64,000 bases of DNA from Rhodanobacter denitrificans (GTDB taxonomy: Bacteria; Pseudomonadota; Gammaproteobacteria; Xanthomonadales; Rhodanobacteraceae): NCBI GenBank assembly GCA_003241385.1, contig QFPO01000017.1:1-64000 (forward strand), read 5' to 3'. The notes under the pieces are model-generated. The model ran no database searches. It was not told the DNA's origin and saw only the letters and a list, made by a program, of their open reading frames with translations. Numbering within the stretch: position 1 is the stretch's first letter; every line of letters starts with the position of its first letter. The position numbers and the translations under genes were made by a program. Shown here one piece after another: positions 1 to 8,393 of this stretch.

Positions 1-27
1 TCGGCTCGCGTCAGCGCAGGCGGTTTT

Positions 28-149
28 GGTGACTTTTTCCAAGAAAGAATGTCCGGGAGACATTCTTGACGTCGCGTCAGCGACGGCCCGAAGGGCGGAT
101 GCCAGGGATGGCGGTCCGCAAAAAAGTCACCCGCTCGCGCAGCGAGCGG
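28..149. repeat. Composite multi-hairpin palindromic element
   Basis: An 11-bp outer inverted repeat (28-38, GGTGACTTTTT, with 121-131) encloses four smaller perfect hairpins: 45-53/59-67 (AAGAATGTC arms, CGGGA loop), 70-75/80-85, 86-89/93-96 and 101-104/109-112. A further 8-bp hairpin (131-138/142-149) follows at once. The nesting gives a multi-branched, cruciform-like fold on either strand. The architecture resembles dispersed intergenic REP-type elements. I found no second copy in this window, so its repeated nature is inferred. Confidence 0.6.
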
Positions 150-242
150 AAGCTCCTGCTCTGGATCTTTTCTCTTGATTTGCTGGAGGGCGAGCCGGCT
201 CGAGAAGGGCAAGCTCAAGAATGATCCGCAAACGGGAGAACC

Positions 243-273
243 AAAAAAAAGCGGGCGGCACCAGGCCGCCCGC
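243..273 (-). terminator. Rho-independent terminator
   Basis: A 9-bp GC-rich stem (251-259 with 265-273, 5-nt loop) is followed on the minus strand by eight T residues (243-250 as A on the plus strand). It lies about 50 nt past the stop of the minus-strand gene ending at 326 and should end its transcript. Confidence 0.85.
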
Positions 274-325
274 AAGCGCAACAGGACACCGGCAGCCCGC
301 CGGCTCCCGATCGGTGCCGGCGGGG

Positions 326-1888
326 TTACCGGCGGCCGATCGCCCACGCGGCGCCGAACACGCCGAGCATCAGCAGCAGCAGACCGGCCGGACTCAGCGC
401 CGGCACCGCCTGCGCGACCGGCGGCTCGCCGGTCGATCCGGCGATCACGAGGAAGCCGGCCGGCAGCGCCGCGCTGACCTTGCCGCCGAGCGAGGCGACG
501 ACGTCGCGCGGTCCGGGCACTGCAGCGGCGGCGATCGCCAGCGTCAGCGTCGCCGTGGTCGGGCTGGCCACGACGACGTTGGAAACGGTCACGCCGTCGC
601 CCAGCGTCACCGTCATGCCCGGCAGAAAGCCGGTGCCCTGCACGGTCGCCTGCAGCGTAGTGCCGACGACGCCGCTGGCCGGCACGATCCGCGTCAGCGT
701 GAACGGATCGGGCTCGCCGGCGCCGGTGACCTGGAAGCCGTTGCGCAGCGTCGCGGTCAGATTGCCGCCGGCCTGGACGCCGTCGACGTCGCGGAACCCG
801 ATCGGTGCATCGGCCGCGACCGTCAGCATCGCGGTCGCGGTGCCGGCATCGACGACGGTCAGCGCGTCGACGGCGACGTCGCTGCCGATCGAGATCGTCA
901 TGCCGTCGGCGAAACCGATGCCGTGGATCGTCACCGGAACCGTCGCGCCCTGCGCGCCGGCGGCCGGCGTCACGCTGATGATGTCGAACTGCGCGATCGA
1001 CGGAATATCGCCGAACGAGGTCGTCGCCAGGATCGTCACGCTGGTGCCGGCGGCGAGCGTACGGTTCCATTGCAGCGCGGCGCCGTTGTCGATGCAGCCG
1101 CTGCTGGCGATCGCGCCGTCGAGATCGCCGCTGCCGATCTGCGACCAGACGCTGCCGTAGCCGGTGCCGGTATAGCGGTCGGCCGGCGTCTGCGGGATGA
1201 AGAGGATGTAGTAGCCGCTGGTGCTGCCTTGAGTGCCGCCGCAGTCGCGGCCGCCGGGGCTCAGCGAAGCCACCTGCAGATACGGAATGCCGCTGTCGCT
1301 GGCAGCCAGATAGATGTCGCCGCCGAGATAGATCGACACCGTCTGCGGCTCGCTGCCGGCATTGGTCAGCGTGAAGCGCTTGCTGAAATAGTTGCGTCCG
1401 TTGACGTAGCGGACCTCCTGCCGGCTCTGCAGGCCGGTGCCCGCGAGCGGCGCGTCGACGACGACCACGTATGGATCGGCCTCGCTGCCGCTGCCCGATA
1501 CCGCGCTGACGCTGCCGGCGCCGTACGGGGTCACCGTACCGAGACCACCGGTCGCCGTGCCGGCCTCGTGACTCTGGAAGTCAGGCCCGTACAGCACGCC
1601 GCCGGCGCGCACGAGCCAGCCCATGTCGGCCAGCCCGGTCCCCTGCGACGGATAGATCTGGCCGGTGCCGGGCACCTGGTCGTTGAGGATCTGGAACGAG
1701 TGGTCGGCGCCTGCGAGGATCGTCAGCGGGCTGCCGGTCACGGTCGCGTGGGCCGGCTCGGCGCCGCGCGCGGGCATGTAACCTGCTTTCTCGGCCGCGG
1801 CCGATCCGGCCAGTGCCGCGATCATCAGGGGGATGGCCAGCAGCGCCGCCAGGCGCGGCCGGTGGGAACGCTCGGAACTGGATGACAT
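326..1888 (-). CDS. Secreted protein with TIG-like repeats and IPTL-CTERM-like sorting tail
   Basis: A 520-residue exported protein. A signal peptide (LAALLAIPLMIAALAGSAAA, residues 13-32) follows the chosen ATG at 1888, which has GAGGA about 9 nt upstream; an in-frame extension to 2098 lacks a signal sequence and is unlikely. Two IPT/TIG-like beta domains occupy roughly residues 325-490, each opening with a 'PxxGxxGxxV.I.G.GF' pattern. The C terminus (VPALSPAG, hydrophobic run, IGRR) matches the IPTL-CTERM layout: motif, transmembrane helix, basic tail. In that family an exosortase-type enzyme (XrtH) processes the tail; none is visible here. The motif is degenerate (VPAL for IPTL, no WG). 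Function of the N-terminal 300 residues is unknown. Confidence 0.75.
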   Translation of the reverse strand: MSSSSERSHRPRLAALLAIPLMIAALAGSAAAEKAGYMPARGAEPAHATVTGSPLTILAGADHSFQILNDQVPGTGQIYPSQGTGLADMGWLVRAGGVLYGPDFQSHEAGTATGGLGTVTPYGAGSVSAVSGSGSEADPYVVVVDAPLAGTGLQSRQEVRYVNGRNYFSKRFTLTNAGSEPQTVSIYLGGDIYLAASDSGIPYLQVASLSPGGRDCGGTQGSTSGYYILFIPQTPADRYTGTGYGSVWSQIGSGDLDGAIASSGCIDNGAALQWNRTLAAGTSVTILATTSFGDIPSIAQFDIISVTPAAGAQGATVPVTIHGIGFADGMTISIGSDVAVDALTVVDAGTATAMLTVAADAPIGFRDVDGVQAGGNLTATLRNGFQVTGAGEPDPFTLTRIVPASGVVGTTLQATVQGTGFLPGMTVTLGDGVTVSNVVVASPTTATLTLAIAAAAVPGPRDVVASLGGKVSAALPAGFLVIAGSTGEPPVAQAVPALSPAGLLLLMLGVFGAAWAIGRR

Positions 1889-2137
1889 CGGTTTCGTCCT
1901 CGGGTCGTGGAAACGTCGTCGCGGCCGCCATGGCCGCGCGCACGCGTCGTGCATCCCCCTGCCCATACGTAAAACAGGGGGCAAAAGCGGCATGCCGGCC
2001 GGCGACGGCGGCTTCGGCCGGTCAAACCCGGTCCGGCGCCCGGTTCCGCCATGCTGTCGATCCGGCATGCTCCGGTTCGTCGCATACCCGAACGGCACCT
2101 ATCCGGTGCCGCTGCGCCGCCGATGCCAGGAGTTGCC

Positions 2138-2809
2138 ATGCCGCTCGAACTGTTCGCCCATCCGTTTTCCTCGTACTGCCAGAAGGTGCTGATCGCGCTC
2201 GACGAGAACGCCGTGCCGTTCCGGCTGCGCCTGCTCGACCCGTCCGACCCGGCCGGTCCGGACGCGCTGGCCGAGTTCGCCGCGCTGTGGCCGATCCGGC
2301 GCTTTCCGCTGCTGCGCGACGGCAGCCGCACGCTGCCGGAGTCCAGCGTGATCATCGAATACCTGCAGCAGCACCATCCCGGACCGCAGCGGCTGATCCC
2401 GGATGATCCAGACGCGGCCCTGACGGTGCGTCTGCTCGACCGATTCTTCGACCAGTACGTCTCCACGCCGCAGCAGAAGATCGTGTTCGACGCGATGCGC
2501 GAGCCCGCGGCGCGCGATCCGCTCGGCGTCGCCGACGCGCGGGCGATGCTCGACACCGCCTACGCCTGGCTCGACGCGCATCTGGCCGACGACCGGCCCT
2601 GGGCCGCCGGCGATGCATTCACGATGGCCGACTGCGGCGCGGCACCTTTCCTGTTCTATGCCGACTGGACGCATGCGATCGACGCGCGTTTCACACGCGT
2701 GCACGCCTATCGCGCGCGGCTGCTGGCACGTCCCTCGGTGGTGCGCGTGGTCGACGCGGCGCGGCCGTACCGGTCGTACTTTCCGCTCGGCGCGCCCGAT
2801 CGCGACTAG
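2138..2809 (+). CDS. Glutathione S-transferase family protein
   Basis: A 223-residue cytosolic protein with the two-domain GST layout. An N-terminal thioredoxin-like fold opens with FAHPFSSYCQKVLIAL, placing the likely catalytic Ser/Cys at residues 10-13. The conserved ESSVIIEYL near residue 70 is the glutathione gamma-glutamyl contact, and an all-helical C-terminal domain contains FTMADCGAAPFL. The ATG at 2138 has CAGGAG 5 nt upstream, which fixes the start; a longer frame from 2051 lacks support. It probably conjugates or reduces electrophiles with glutathione, but the substrate is not predictable. It diverges from the IPTL-CTERM gene across 249 bp. Confidence 0.9.
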   Translation: MPLELFAHPFSSYCQKVLIALDENAVPFRLRLLDPSDPAGPDALAEFAALWPIRRFPLLRDGSRTLPESSVIIEYLQQHHPGPQRLIPDDPDAALTVRLLDRFFDQYVSTPQQKIVFDAMREPAARDPLGVADARAMLDTAYAWLDAHLADDRPWAAGDAFTMADCGAAPFLFYADWTHAIDARFTRVHAYRARLLARPSVVRVVDAARPYRSYFPLGAPDRD

Positions 2810-3054
2810 GGCGGCTGAGCAGGCCGGCGCCGACGCGCGGGCGGCGCCGTGGCGGCGATCGGTTCGCGTGCCGGACGCCGGCGCGAACGCACCTCCGAAT
2901 CACTCCGGAACGCCCCCGACCGGCGCACGCGCAGCGTCGCGACCGCCGGCCGGCAAAGCGGCCGGGCACGCGGCCGAGCCCCGCTGCGGCGCGATGTCAC
3001 GATCGGCCGCGCGATTGCGTACTCCACCGGCATCCCTGTCATCGAGGATCCGCC

Positions 3055-4455
3055 ATGCCCCTGTCCGTCCATGCGTTGCGCCGCGTCGCCGCGGCCCGCG
3101 CGGGCTGCATCCTGCCGTTCGCTCTCGGCGGCGCGATCGGCCTGACCGCGATGTCCGCGAGCGCGTTCGAGAAGACGGCCGCTGCCGGCGCCGTGTCGTC
3201 GCCGTCCGCCATGCCGGCAGACGCGGAGCCGGCGGCGCTGCGTGCGCTGCCGGTCAGCTATACGGCCTGTTCGGCCCAGCCCAACGGTACGACGGTCATC
3301 GGCGATGCCGGCTTCGGCGACGCCGTGACCGAGTGCACGCTGCAGGCGCCGACCGCGGGCTACGTCGTCGCGATCGCCTCCGCCTCGCTGGCCCTGGTCG
3401 ACACGGCCTACGAGGTCAACGCGCAGCTCATGGTCGACGACACCCAGGGCAGCATGGCCGACCGCTGGGTCAACATCTATCCGAACGCCGGCGACGGCAC
3501 CGACAAGACGATCGCGCTCAGTCACTACTTTCCGGTCACGGCCGGCGCGCGGCGGATCAGCTTCAAGGCGCGCCGCTACAGCGGTGGCAACGTGATGATC
3601 TTCGACCCGACGCTGACCGCGATCTTCGTACCCGCCTCGGCCGCGCAGACCGTGTGCGGCAGCGCCACCGGCACGCCGTTCCGGACCCAGAGCAGCGCAC
3701 CGACGTCGGCCGCCTCGTGCCAGGTCACGGTCGCCGAGGACAGCATCGCGTTTGCGTTCGCGAGCGCCTCGATGGGCTATTCGCTGGGGCCGACCGAGGC
3801 ACGCGTGTGGATCGGCCTGGACGGCACGTGGACCTCACCCAACGACCGCTGGGTCGACGTCTATGCCGACGACCAGGACGGCACCGACGAATCGGTGGCG
3901 ACGCATTTCGCGTTCGCGGCGACGCCCGGCACGCACACGTTCGATCTGTTCGCCTCGCGCTATTCCGGCAGCGGAGAGGTCACGCTGTACGATCCGGTGC
4001 TGACCGTGATCGCGGTGCCGACCTCGGCCGCCGCGATCTGCTCGCAGCAGTCCGGCTTGACCTATACCAACCCCGCCGGTACGCCGGCCACGATGAGCGA
4101 ATGCACGCTGTCGACCACGACGCCGGCGCACGCACTGGTCTTCGCTTCGGCGTCGATCGGACGCTCCGACCCGCCCGGAGGGGCACCCTACGAAGGCTTG
4201 TTCCGGCTCGCGACCGGCGGCGAATCGCTGTCGAACACCGAGCGCTGGATCGACGTCGACAACGACGGTGGAGACGGCACCGACCGCACGCTGGCCACGC
4301 AATGGGGCAGCGAGCTCGATCCCGGCACGTACGCGTTCAGTCTGCAAGGCTCGCGCTATTCCGGCAGCGGCGAAGTGCGCGCCTACAACGCCGCGATCCA
4401 CGTCCTGCTGCTGCCGAGCGACCGGCTGTTCCACAGCGATTTCGAGCTGCCCTGA
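3055..4455 (+). CDS. Exported protein with three tandem beta-type repeats and F..DFE C-terminal tag
   Basis: 466 residues with a signal peptide (about 1-37, ending SASA). The rest is three repeats of about 125 residues (about 67-193, 197-322, 326-455). Each has an N-terminal Cys pair (C72/C94, C201/C222, and one in repeat 3), then RW[VI][DN]V, an acidic DGTD, RYSG.G.V and a closing hydrophobic strand. The spacing suggests one disulphide per repeat and a jelly-roll-like fold; DGTD may bind calcium (inference). It ends DRLFHSDFELP, a version of the tag shared by several exported proteins in this window. I recognise no named family. The next gene is convergent, 10 bp away. Confidence 0.7.
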   Translation: MPLSVHALRRVAAARAGCILPFALGGAIGLTAMSASAFEKTAAAGAVSSPSAMPADAEPAALRALPVSYTACSAQPNGTTVIGDAGFGDAVTECTLQAPTAGYVVAIASASLALVDTAYEVNAQLMVDDTQGSMADRWVNIYPNAGDGTDKTIALSHYFPVTAGARRISFKARRYSGGNVMIFDPTLTAIFVPASAAQTVCGSATGTPFRTQSSAPTSAASCQVTVAEDSIAFAFASASMGYSLGPTEARVWIGLDGTWTSPNDRWVDVYADDQDGTDESVATHFAFAATPGTHTFDLFASRYSGSGEVTLYDPVLTVIAVPTSAAAICSQQSGLTYTNPAGTPATMSECTLSTTTPAHALVFASASIGRSDPPGGAPYEGLFRLATGGESLSNTERWIDVDNDGGDGTDRTLATQWGSELDPGTYAFSLQGSRYSGSGEVRAYNAAIHVLLLPSDRLFHSDFELP

Positions 4456-4465
4456 CCGTCGGCGC

Positions 4466-5065
4466 TCAGCGCGCAGCCGGCGCGTCGCCGAGCGCGTCGC
4501 GCTCGGTCCGCGTCAGCTCGCGCACGTGGCGGATCGGCCGTCCGGATTCGTCGAAGAACGGCGCCGGCGGCTCACCGCGCAGACGCGCGCCGGTCATGCC
4601 GGCGACGATGCGCAGGCCGCCGACCACGAACCGTCGGCGCGTCGGAGCGACCGGCCCGCTGGCACTGGCGGCATGGATCACGAGGGCGTCGCGCGGACCG
4701 AGCGCTGCGTCCAGCGCATCGGCCGGAACGTCGAACGCACGGCCGACCACGCCGACGTACGGCGTGCGCGCCTGCCGCGGCGTGTTGGCGATCGGCGTAC
4801 GACAGCAGGCGGCGTACCAGCGCAGCAGGCCACGCGGACCGAGCGAGACGCAGGCCAGCGCTTCGAGCCCCGCGATCAGCCGCAGGCCGGCCGGCGCGAT
4901 CGGCACGATGTCGGTGCCGCCATGCGCGTCGAGCAGATCGGCACCGCCGAGAAAGCGCGCGTAGGCGCGGCAGTCGCGGCAATAGCAGGTCGCGCGCGTG
5001 TACGCGCGTTCGGTCCGTGCCGCGCCGCGCACCTGGCCGCACCGGCATCTGACGGTCATGTCCAT
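4466..5065 (-). CDS. DUF6151 family protein (GFA/CENP-V-like zinc fold)
   Basis: 199 residues. Cysteine motifs CRCG (near residue 7), CYCRDC (near 29) and CCRTP (near 93) match the zinc-binding arrangement of the glutathione-dependent formaldehyde-activating enzyme/CENP-V superfamily; the whole length, including the PFFD..GRP end, matches DUF6151. Biochemical role is not established. The ATG at 5065 is preceded by AGGGAG at good spacing, so the in-frame sequence up to 5149 is not used. It is convergent with the three-repeat protein gene. Confidence 0.8.
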   Translation of the reverse strand: MDMTVRCRCGQVRGAARTERAYTRATCYCRDCRAYARFLGGADLLDAHGGTDIVPIAPAGLRLIAGLEALACVSLGPRGLLRWYAACCRTPIANTPRQARTPYVGVVGRAFDVPADALDAALGPRDALVIHAASASGPVAPTRRRFVVGGLRIVAGMTGARLRGEPPAPFFDESGRPIRHVRELTRTERDALGDAPAAR

Positions 5066-5350
5066 TCGTACGCTCCCTGTTGGCTGCTGCCCCACCGAGC
5101 GGCGCCCGCGCTGCAGGCGTCCGCGCCGCCGATGGTACACCGGCGCCATACGCTGCCGTCCGGTCCGGCGTCACGGTCCGCCCGGCCGGCCTGGAATCCG
5201 TCTGCCGGCCTCGCGCCCGTCCGGCCGGGGCTTTCGGGCTCAGCGGGCCGCGACACGTCGACCGCAGGGCCGGCACGCGCAGATGGGCCTCCTTGCACGA
5301 TGCGGCCGGCTTGCGCGATGCGGCCGGTCGTTTCGCGGCCACGGCGCCGC

Positions 5351-6178
5351 TCACGTGGCCGTCGCGGCGCGGCGCCAGGCCCGCGGCGCCAGTCCGGTCT
5401 GCGCCTTGAACGCACGCGAGAACGCGGCCTCGCTGCCGTAGCCGATCTCGGCCGGAATCGTCTTGAGCGGCGCACCGCGGCGCATCGCCTGCTGGGCCAG
5501 GCCGATGCGCCATTCGGTCAGATACTGCACCGGCGTGCGCCCCATCGCCTCGCGGAACGCGGCCGCGAAGACGCTGCGCGACATCCGCGCCGCGGCGGCC
5601 ATGCGTTCGAGCGTCCACGGCTCGGCCGGCGCCGCATGCACGGCCGCCAGCGCATGGCGCAGGCGCGGATGCCCAAGGCCGGCGAGCAGCCCTGTCGGCA
5701 TCCGGCCACTCTCCATCAGCTGGCGCAGCAGCTGGATCAGCACGACCTCGAACAGCCGGCTGACCAGCGCATGCCGTCCGCAGCGCTCGGCGAAGGCCTC
5801 TTCGAACAGCAGCGCCAGCACCGGCTCGGCACCGCCGATCCGATCGAGCGGCATCGCGACGAAATCCGGCAGCGCCGCGCGCAGCGGATGCGCAGGGCCG
5901 CCGTCGAAGCGCAGGTTCGCGCAGACCAGATCGGCGCCGCGTTCCGGGTCGGTCACGAACCGGTGCGCGAGTGGACGCGGATACAGCAGCAGGCTCGGCT
6001 CGCCGACGTGCACGACGTCCCGCCCATGGAACACCTCGACCGGACCGCGCCGCACCAGATGCAGCTGGCCGCGGTCGCCTTCGCCGTCGAGCGTGTGGAT
6101 GCCGCACAGCGCGCCGGCATGAAAGACCTCGGCGCTGACCGGGTAGCGTTCGAGCAGGACCACCAATCGATCGACCAT
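5351..6178 (-). CDS. AraC family transcriptional regulator with cupin-type sensor domain
   Basis: 275 residues. The N-terminal half (about 1-150) looks like the cupin_6 ligand-binding domain of AraC-type activators, with GQLHLVRRGPVEV as the effector-pocket strands. The C-terminal 100 residues hold two helix-turn-helix motifs: WTLERMAAAARMSRSVFAAA, then IGYGSEAAFSRAFKAQTG, the AraC signature. It is divergent from the Ohr gene across 119 bp, so that gene is its most likely target. Ohr genes are usually controlled by the MarR-type OhrR; an AraC neighbour is less usual. The effector is unknown. Confidence 0.88.
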   Translation of the reverse strand: MVDRLVVLLERYPVSAEVFHAGALCGIHTLDGEGDRGQLHLVRRGPVEVFHGRDVVHVGEPSLLLYPRPLAHRFVTDPERGADLVCANLRFDGGPAHPLRAALPDFVAMPLDRIGGAEPVLALLFEEAFAERCGRHALVSRLFEVVLIQLLRQLMESGRMPTGLLAGLGHPRLRHALAAVHAAPAEPWTLERMAAAARMSRSVFAAAFREAMGRTPVQYLTEWRIGLAQQAMRRGAPLKTIPAEIGYGSEAAFSRAFKAQTGLAPRAWRRAATAT

Positions 6179-6209
6179 TGCATACGCCTGATCAAGTTTT
6201 CAGGACTAT

Positions 6210-6234
6210 GTAACACGTATCGTGCCCGGGTTAC
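6210..6234. promoter_or_regulatory. Candidate operator in the araC/ohr intergenic region
   Basis: Nested dyads lie between the divergent genes: outer arms GTAAC (6210-6214) and GTTAC (6230-6234) around an inner CACG-TAT-CGTG (6214-6224). Placement fits a regulator binding site, but this is inference from symmetry only. Confidence 0.3.
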
Positions 6235-6297
6235 GCGCAAAGTGCGTTCACCGGCCGCGACGGCCGTCATCCCTCCAGACCGATCAAGGAACCTGCC

Positions 6298-6723
6298 ATG
6301 TCGCTCGATACGATCCTCTACACCGCCACCGCAACGGCCACCGGCGGCCGCGAAGGCCAGGCCACCTCGTCCGACGGTGCGCTCGACGTCAAGCTGTCGA
6401 CGCCGCGCGCACTCGGCGGCGCCGGCGGCCCCGGCACCAACCCGGAGCAGTTGTTCGCGGCCGGCTACTCGGCCTGCTTCCTCGGTGCACTGAAGTTCGT
6501 CGCCGGCAAGCAGAAGATCGCGCTGCCGGCCGATACGACGGTGACCGGCGAGGTCGGCATCGGCCCGCTGCCGACCGGATTCGGCATCGCGGCCGCCCTG
6601 ACGATCCGCGTGCCCGGGCTGCCGCGCGACCAGGTCGAATCCCTGGTCGAGCAGGCGCATATCGTCTGCCCGTACTCGAACGCGACGCGCGGCAACATCG
6701 ACGTCACGCTGACGGTCGCGTGA
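6298..6723 (+). CDS. Organic hydroperoxide resistance protein (Ohr/OsmC family)
   Basis: 141 residues, the usual Ohr length. The two redox cysteines are present: C60 in the AGYSACFLGAL helix and C124 in the VCPYSNATRGN motif that separates Ohr from OsmC. Ohr proteins reduce organic and lipid hydroperoxides with lipoylated-protein electrons in the cytosol. The ATG at 6298 has AAGGA 7 nt upstream. It is probably transcribed alone, since a strong hairpin follows the stop codon, and is divergent from an AraC regulator. Confidence 0.93.
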   Translation: MSLDTILYTATATATGGREGQATSSDGALDVKLSTPRALGGAGGPGTNPEQLFAAGYSACFLGALKFVAGKQKIALPADTTVTGEVGIGPLPTGFGIAAALTIRVPGLPRDQVESLVEQAHIVCPYSNATRGNIDVTLTVA

Positions 6724-6730
6724 GCTCGCC

Positions 6731-6761
6731 GGCAGCGGCGGCGATCCGTGCCGCCGCTGCC
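6731..6761 (+). terminator. Strong stem-loop after ohr
   Basis: A perfect 12-bp stem (6731-6742 with 6750-6761, loop of 7 nt) begins 8 nt past the ohr stop. No T run follows, so it may act as a weak terminator or 3' end stabiliser. Confidence 0.5.
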
Positions 6762-6843
6762 GCATCGGGACGGCGCTACCGCTGGTGCCTCGCCGTCACG
6801 TCGCGACGCGGAATGCAGCGCCGCTGCGCGCGGCCGCCGTCAC

Positions 6844-7764
6844 TCAGTTCGCCAGCGCGAAATCGATCGCCGCGGCGACCGCCGCGACCTGGGCGGCGTT
6901 GCACTGCTCAGGCGTCGCGCGCGGACTGTCCGGATAGACCTCGGTGGTCGTCGTGTACGGCGCGTCGGTGATGCCGGCGCACAGGCCGAGTTCGCGCACG
7001 GGATACAGGATCACGCCCGGCGCGACGACCGGAGAGCCGATGATCGCGCCGTCGCGATCGGCCGGCGCAATGTGAGTGACCACCGAGACCGCGGCGATGA
7101 CGGCCTGCTGGAACGCAAGCTGCGGCCGCTCGCTGTCGCCGACGACGTAGAAGCCGTCCGGGATCTCGCCGGGCTCGTAGGCCTTGCCGTCGCGCGCGGC
7201 CAGGGCCGGCCGGAACTCCGACTCGTCGCTGTCGGTGGTCTCGTGCAGGTCCACGTGCACGCGCACGCGTTCGCGCCACGGCGCGACCAGGTCGATCAGC
7301 GCCGCCGACTCGCCGGCCGGACTGCCGGCGCGGAACGAGCGGTTCGGATCGATCGCCAGCGGATTCCAGCGATGGATGCGCTCGTAGGCCCAGGGACTCA
7401 CGCATGGCGCGACCAGCAGGTTGACGCGCCCGGCGTAGTCGCCGGCACGTCGCTCGAGAAACGCCAGCGCGCCGTGCACGCCGCTGGTCTCGTAGCCGTG
7501 CACGCCGCCGGTGACCAGCACGATCGGACGTTCGTCGTGCCAGTCGCGGCTGCGCAGCGCGAGCAACGGATAGACCTCGTCGGGTGCGTAATCGAGCCGG
7601 CCGTACTCGACCACGTCGAAACGCGCGCGCAGGCGCTCGATCACGGCGACGACGTCGTCGGCATAGCTGCGCCGGCGTATCTGCTGCGCGCGCCAGGCGG
7701 CCTTCTCGGCCGGCCCCCAGGGCTGGCCGGGGGTACCGATCGGATGGAACGAGAACGATGACAT
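6844..7764 (-). CDS. M14 family zinc metallopeptidase
   Basis: 306 residues from the ATG at 7764. The M14 zinc site is visible: H89 and E92 in GGVHGYETSG and a His of VHVDLHET near residue 170, with IDPNRSF in the position of the substrate-binding Asn-Arg. TTTTEVYPD near residue 270 probably carries the catalytic Glu. No signal peptide is obvious, so it is probably cytosolic. The family includes carboxypeptidases and amide hydrolases of the succinylglutamate desuccinylase type; substrate cannot be read from sequence. The start is uncertain: another ATG at 7794 is in frame, and neither has a strong ribosome-binding site. Confidence 0.8.
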   Translation of the reverse strand: MSSFSFHPIGTPGQPWGPAEKAAWRAQQIRRRSYADDVVAVIERLRARFDVVEYGRLDYAPDEVYPLLALRSRDWHDERPIVLVTGGVHGYETSGVHGALAFLERRAGDYAGRVNLLVAPCVSPWAYERIHRWNPLAIDPNRSFRAGSPAGESAALIDLVAPWRERVRVHVDLHETTDSDESEFRPALAARDGKAYEPGEIPDGFYVVGDSERPQLAFQQAVIAAVSVVTHIAPADRDGAIIGSPVVAPGVILYPVRELGLCAGITDAPYTTTTEVYPDSPRATPEQCNAAQVAAVAAAIDFALAN

Positions 7765-8367
7765 CGGGCTGGCTACTCGGATCGGGGAATTCATTCCTGC
7801 CGCGCTCGCGAACGCGGTGGGCGTCGACCGCGCATTGTCGCGCACCGCGGCGCCGGATGCGCGATCGCCGGCTCGTACGGCGAGCGATGCGACGCTGCCG
7901 CCGGTGCACGGCCCGTCACGATGCGAACTGCCCGCCCGCGCAGACGCGGCGGGCGCTCGAAACGCCCTGAAGGCCGCCGTCCCTCGCCGTTCGCCTCGGC
8001 CACGCCCCCACCGTCATGATGCGGGCCAGTCCACAGAAGACGGTTCCGCGGCGTCGCCTACAGCACCGGTCGTCGGCTGGATCGTCCCGCCGTCGCCGGG
8101 CGGCCTGCGCGCAACTTCGGTGCCGGCATGTCGTGCCCGCCGGCACTGCATGCGGCGCCGGCCAGCGCGAGCGGGCCGGTCGCCTGGCGAACATGCGGAA
8201 AGATGAACGAAAACGATGCTTTTCTGGGTGGCCGGTCACGCCAACCGCCGATGACGGCTGCTAGCGTCGGCTACGTCATTCTCGACAGCGGGGAGCTCTC
8301 GACACCGACTTTCCATCGCGGCGCCTGCGGGCGGCGCGATGGCTGCGCCGTCCGCGCGCGACCCACC
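7765..8367. other. Intergenic region without a convincing gene
   Basis: About 600 bp between divergent genes. Short frames here have Arg/Ala-rich shadow-like translations. It holds a modest hairpin (7930-7936 with 7948-7954) and no promoter I can defend; it should contain the promoter of the exported haem protein gene starting at 8394. Confidence 0.5.
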
Positions 8368-8385
8368 CAGCCAGGAAAAGGAGGA
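8368..8385 (+). promoter_or_regulatory. Conserved leader with Shine-Dalgarno, copy 1
   Basis: CAGCCAGGAAAAGGAGGA precedes the ATG at 8394. Copy 2 (10712-10729) before the paralogous gene differs at one base. It contains a consensus AGGAGG. In copy 1 an out-of-frame ATG at 8387 is too close to the SD to be used. Confidence 0.65.
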
Positions 8386-8393
8386 TATGGATC

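Noticed and set aside
221..1885. 554-codon open frame opposite the IPTL-CTERM gene
   Set aside because: Arg-rich, low-complexity translation; the minus-strand gene has a signal peptide, start site and terminator.
7916..8239. 107-codon minus-strand frame in the gap before the tandem genes
   Set aside because: No conserved pattern, Arg/Cys/Ala-rich, no ribosome-binding site.
8387..8389. ATG just before the first tandem gene as an alternative start or leader peptide
   Set aside because: Only two bases from the AGGAGG and out of frame with the conserved protein.
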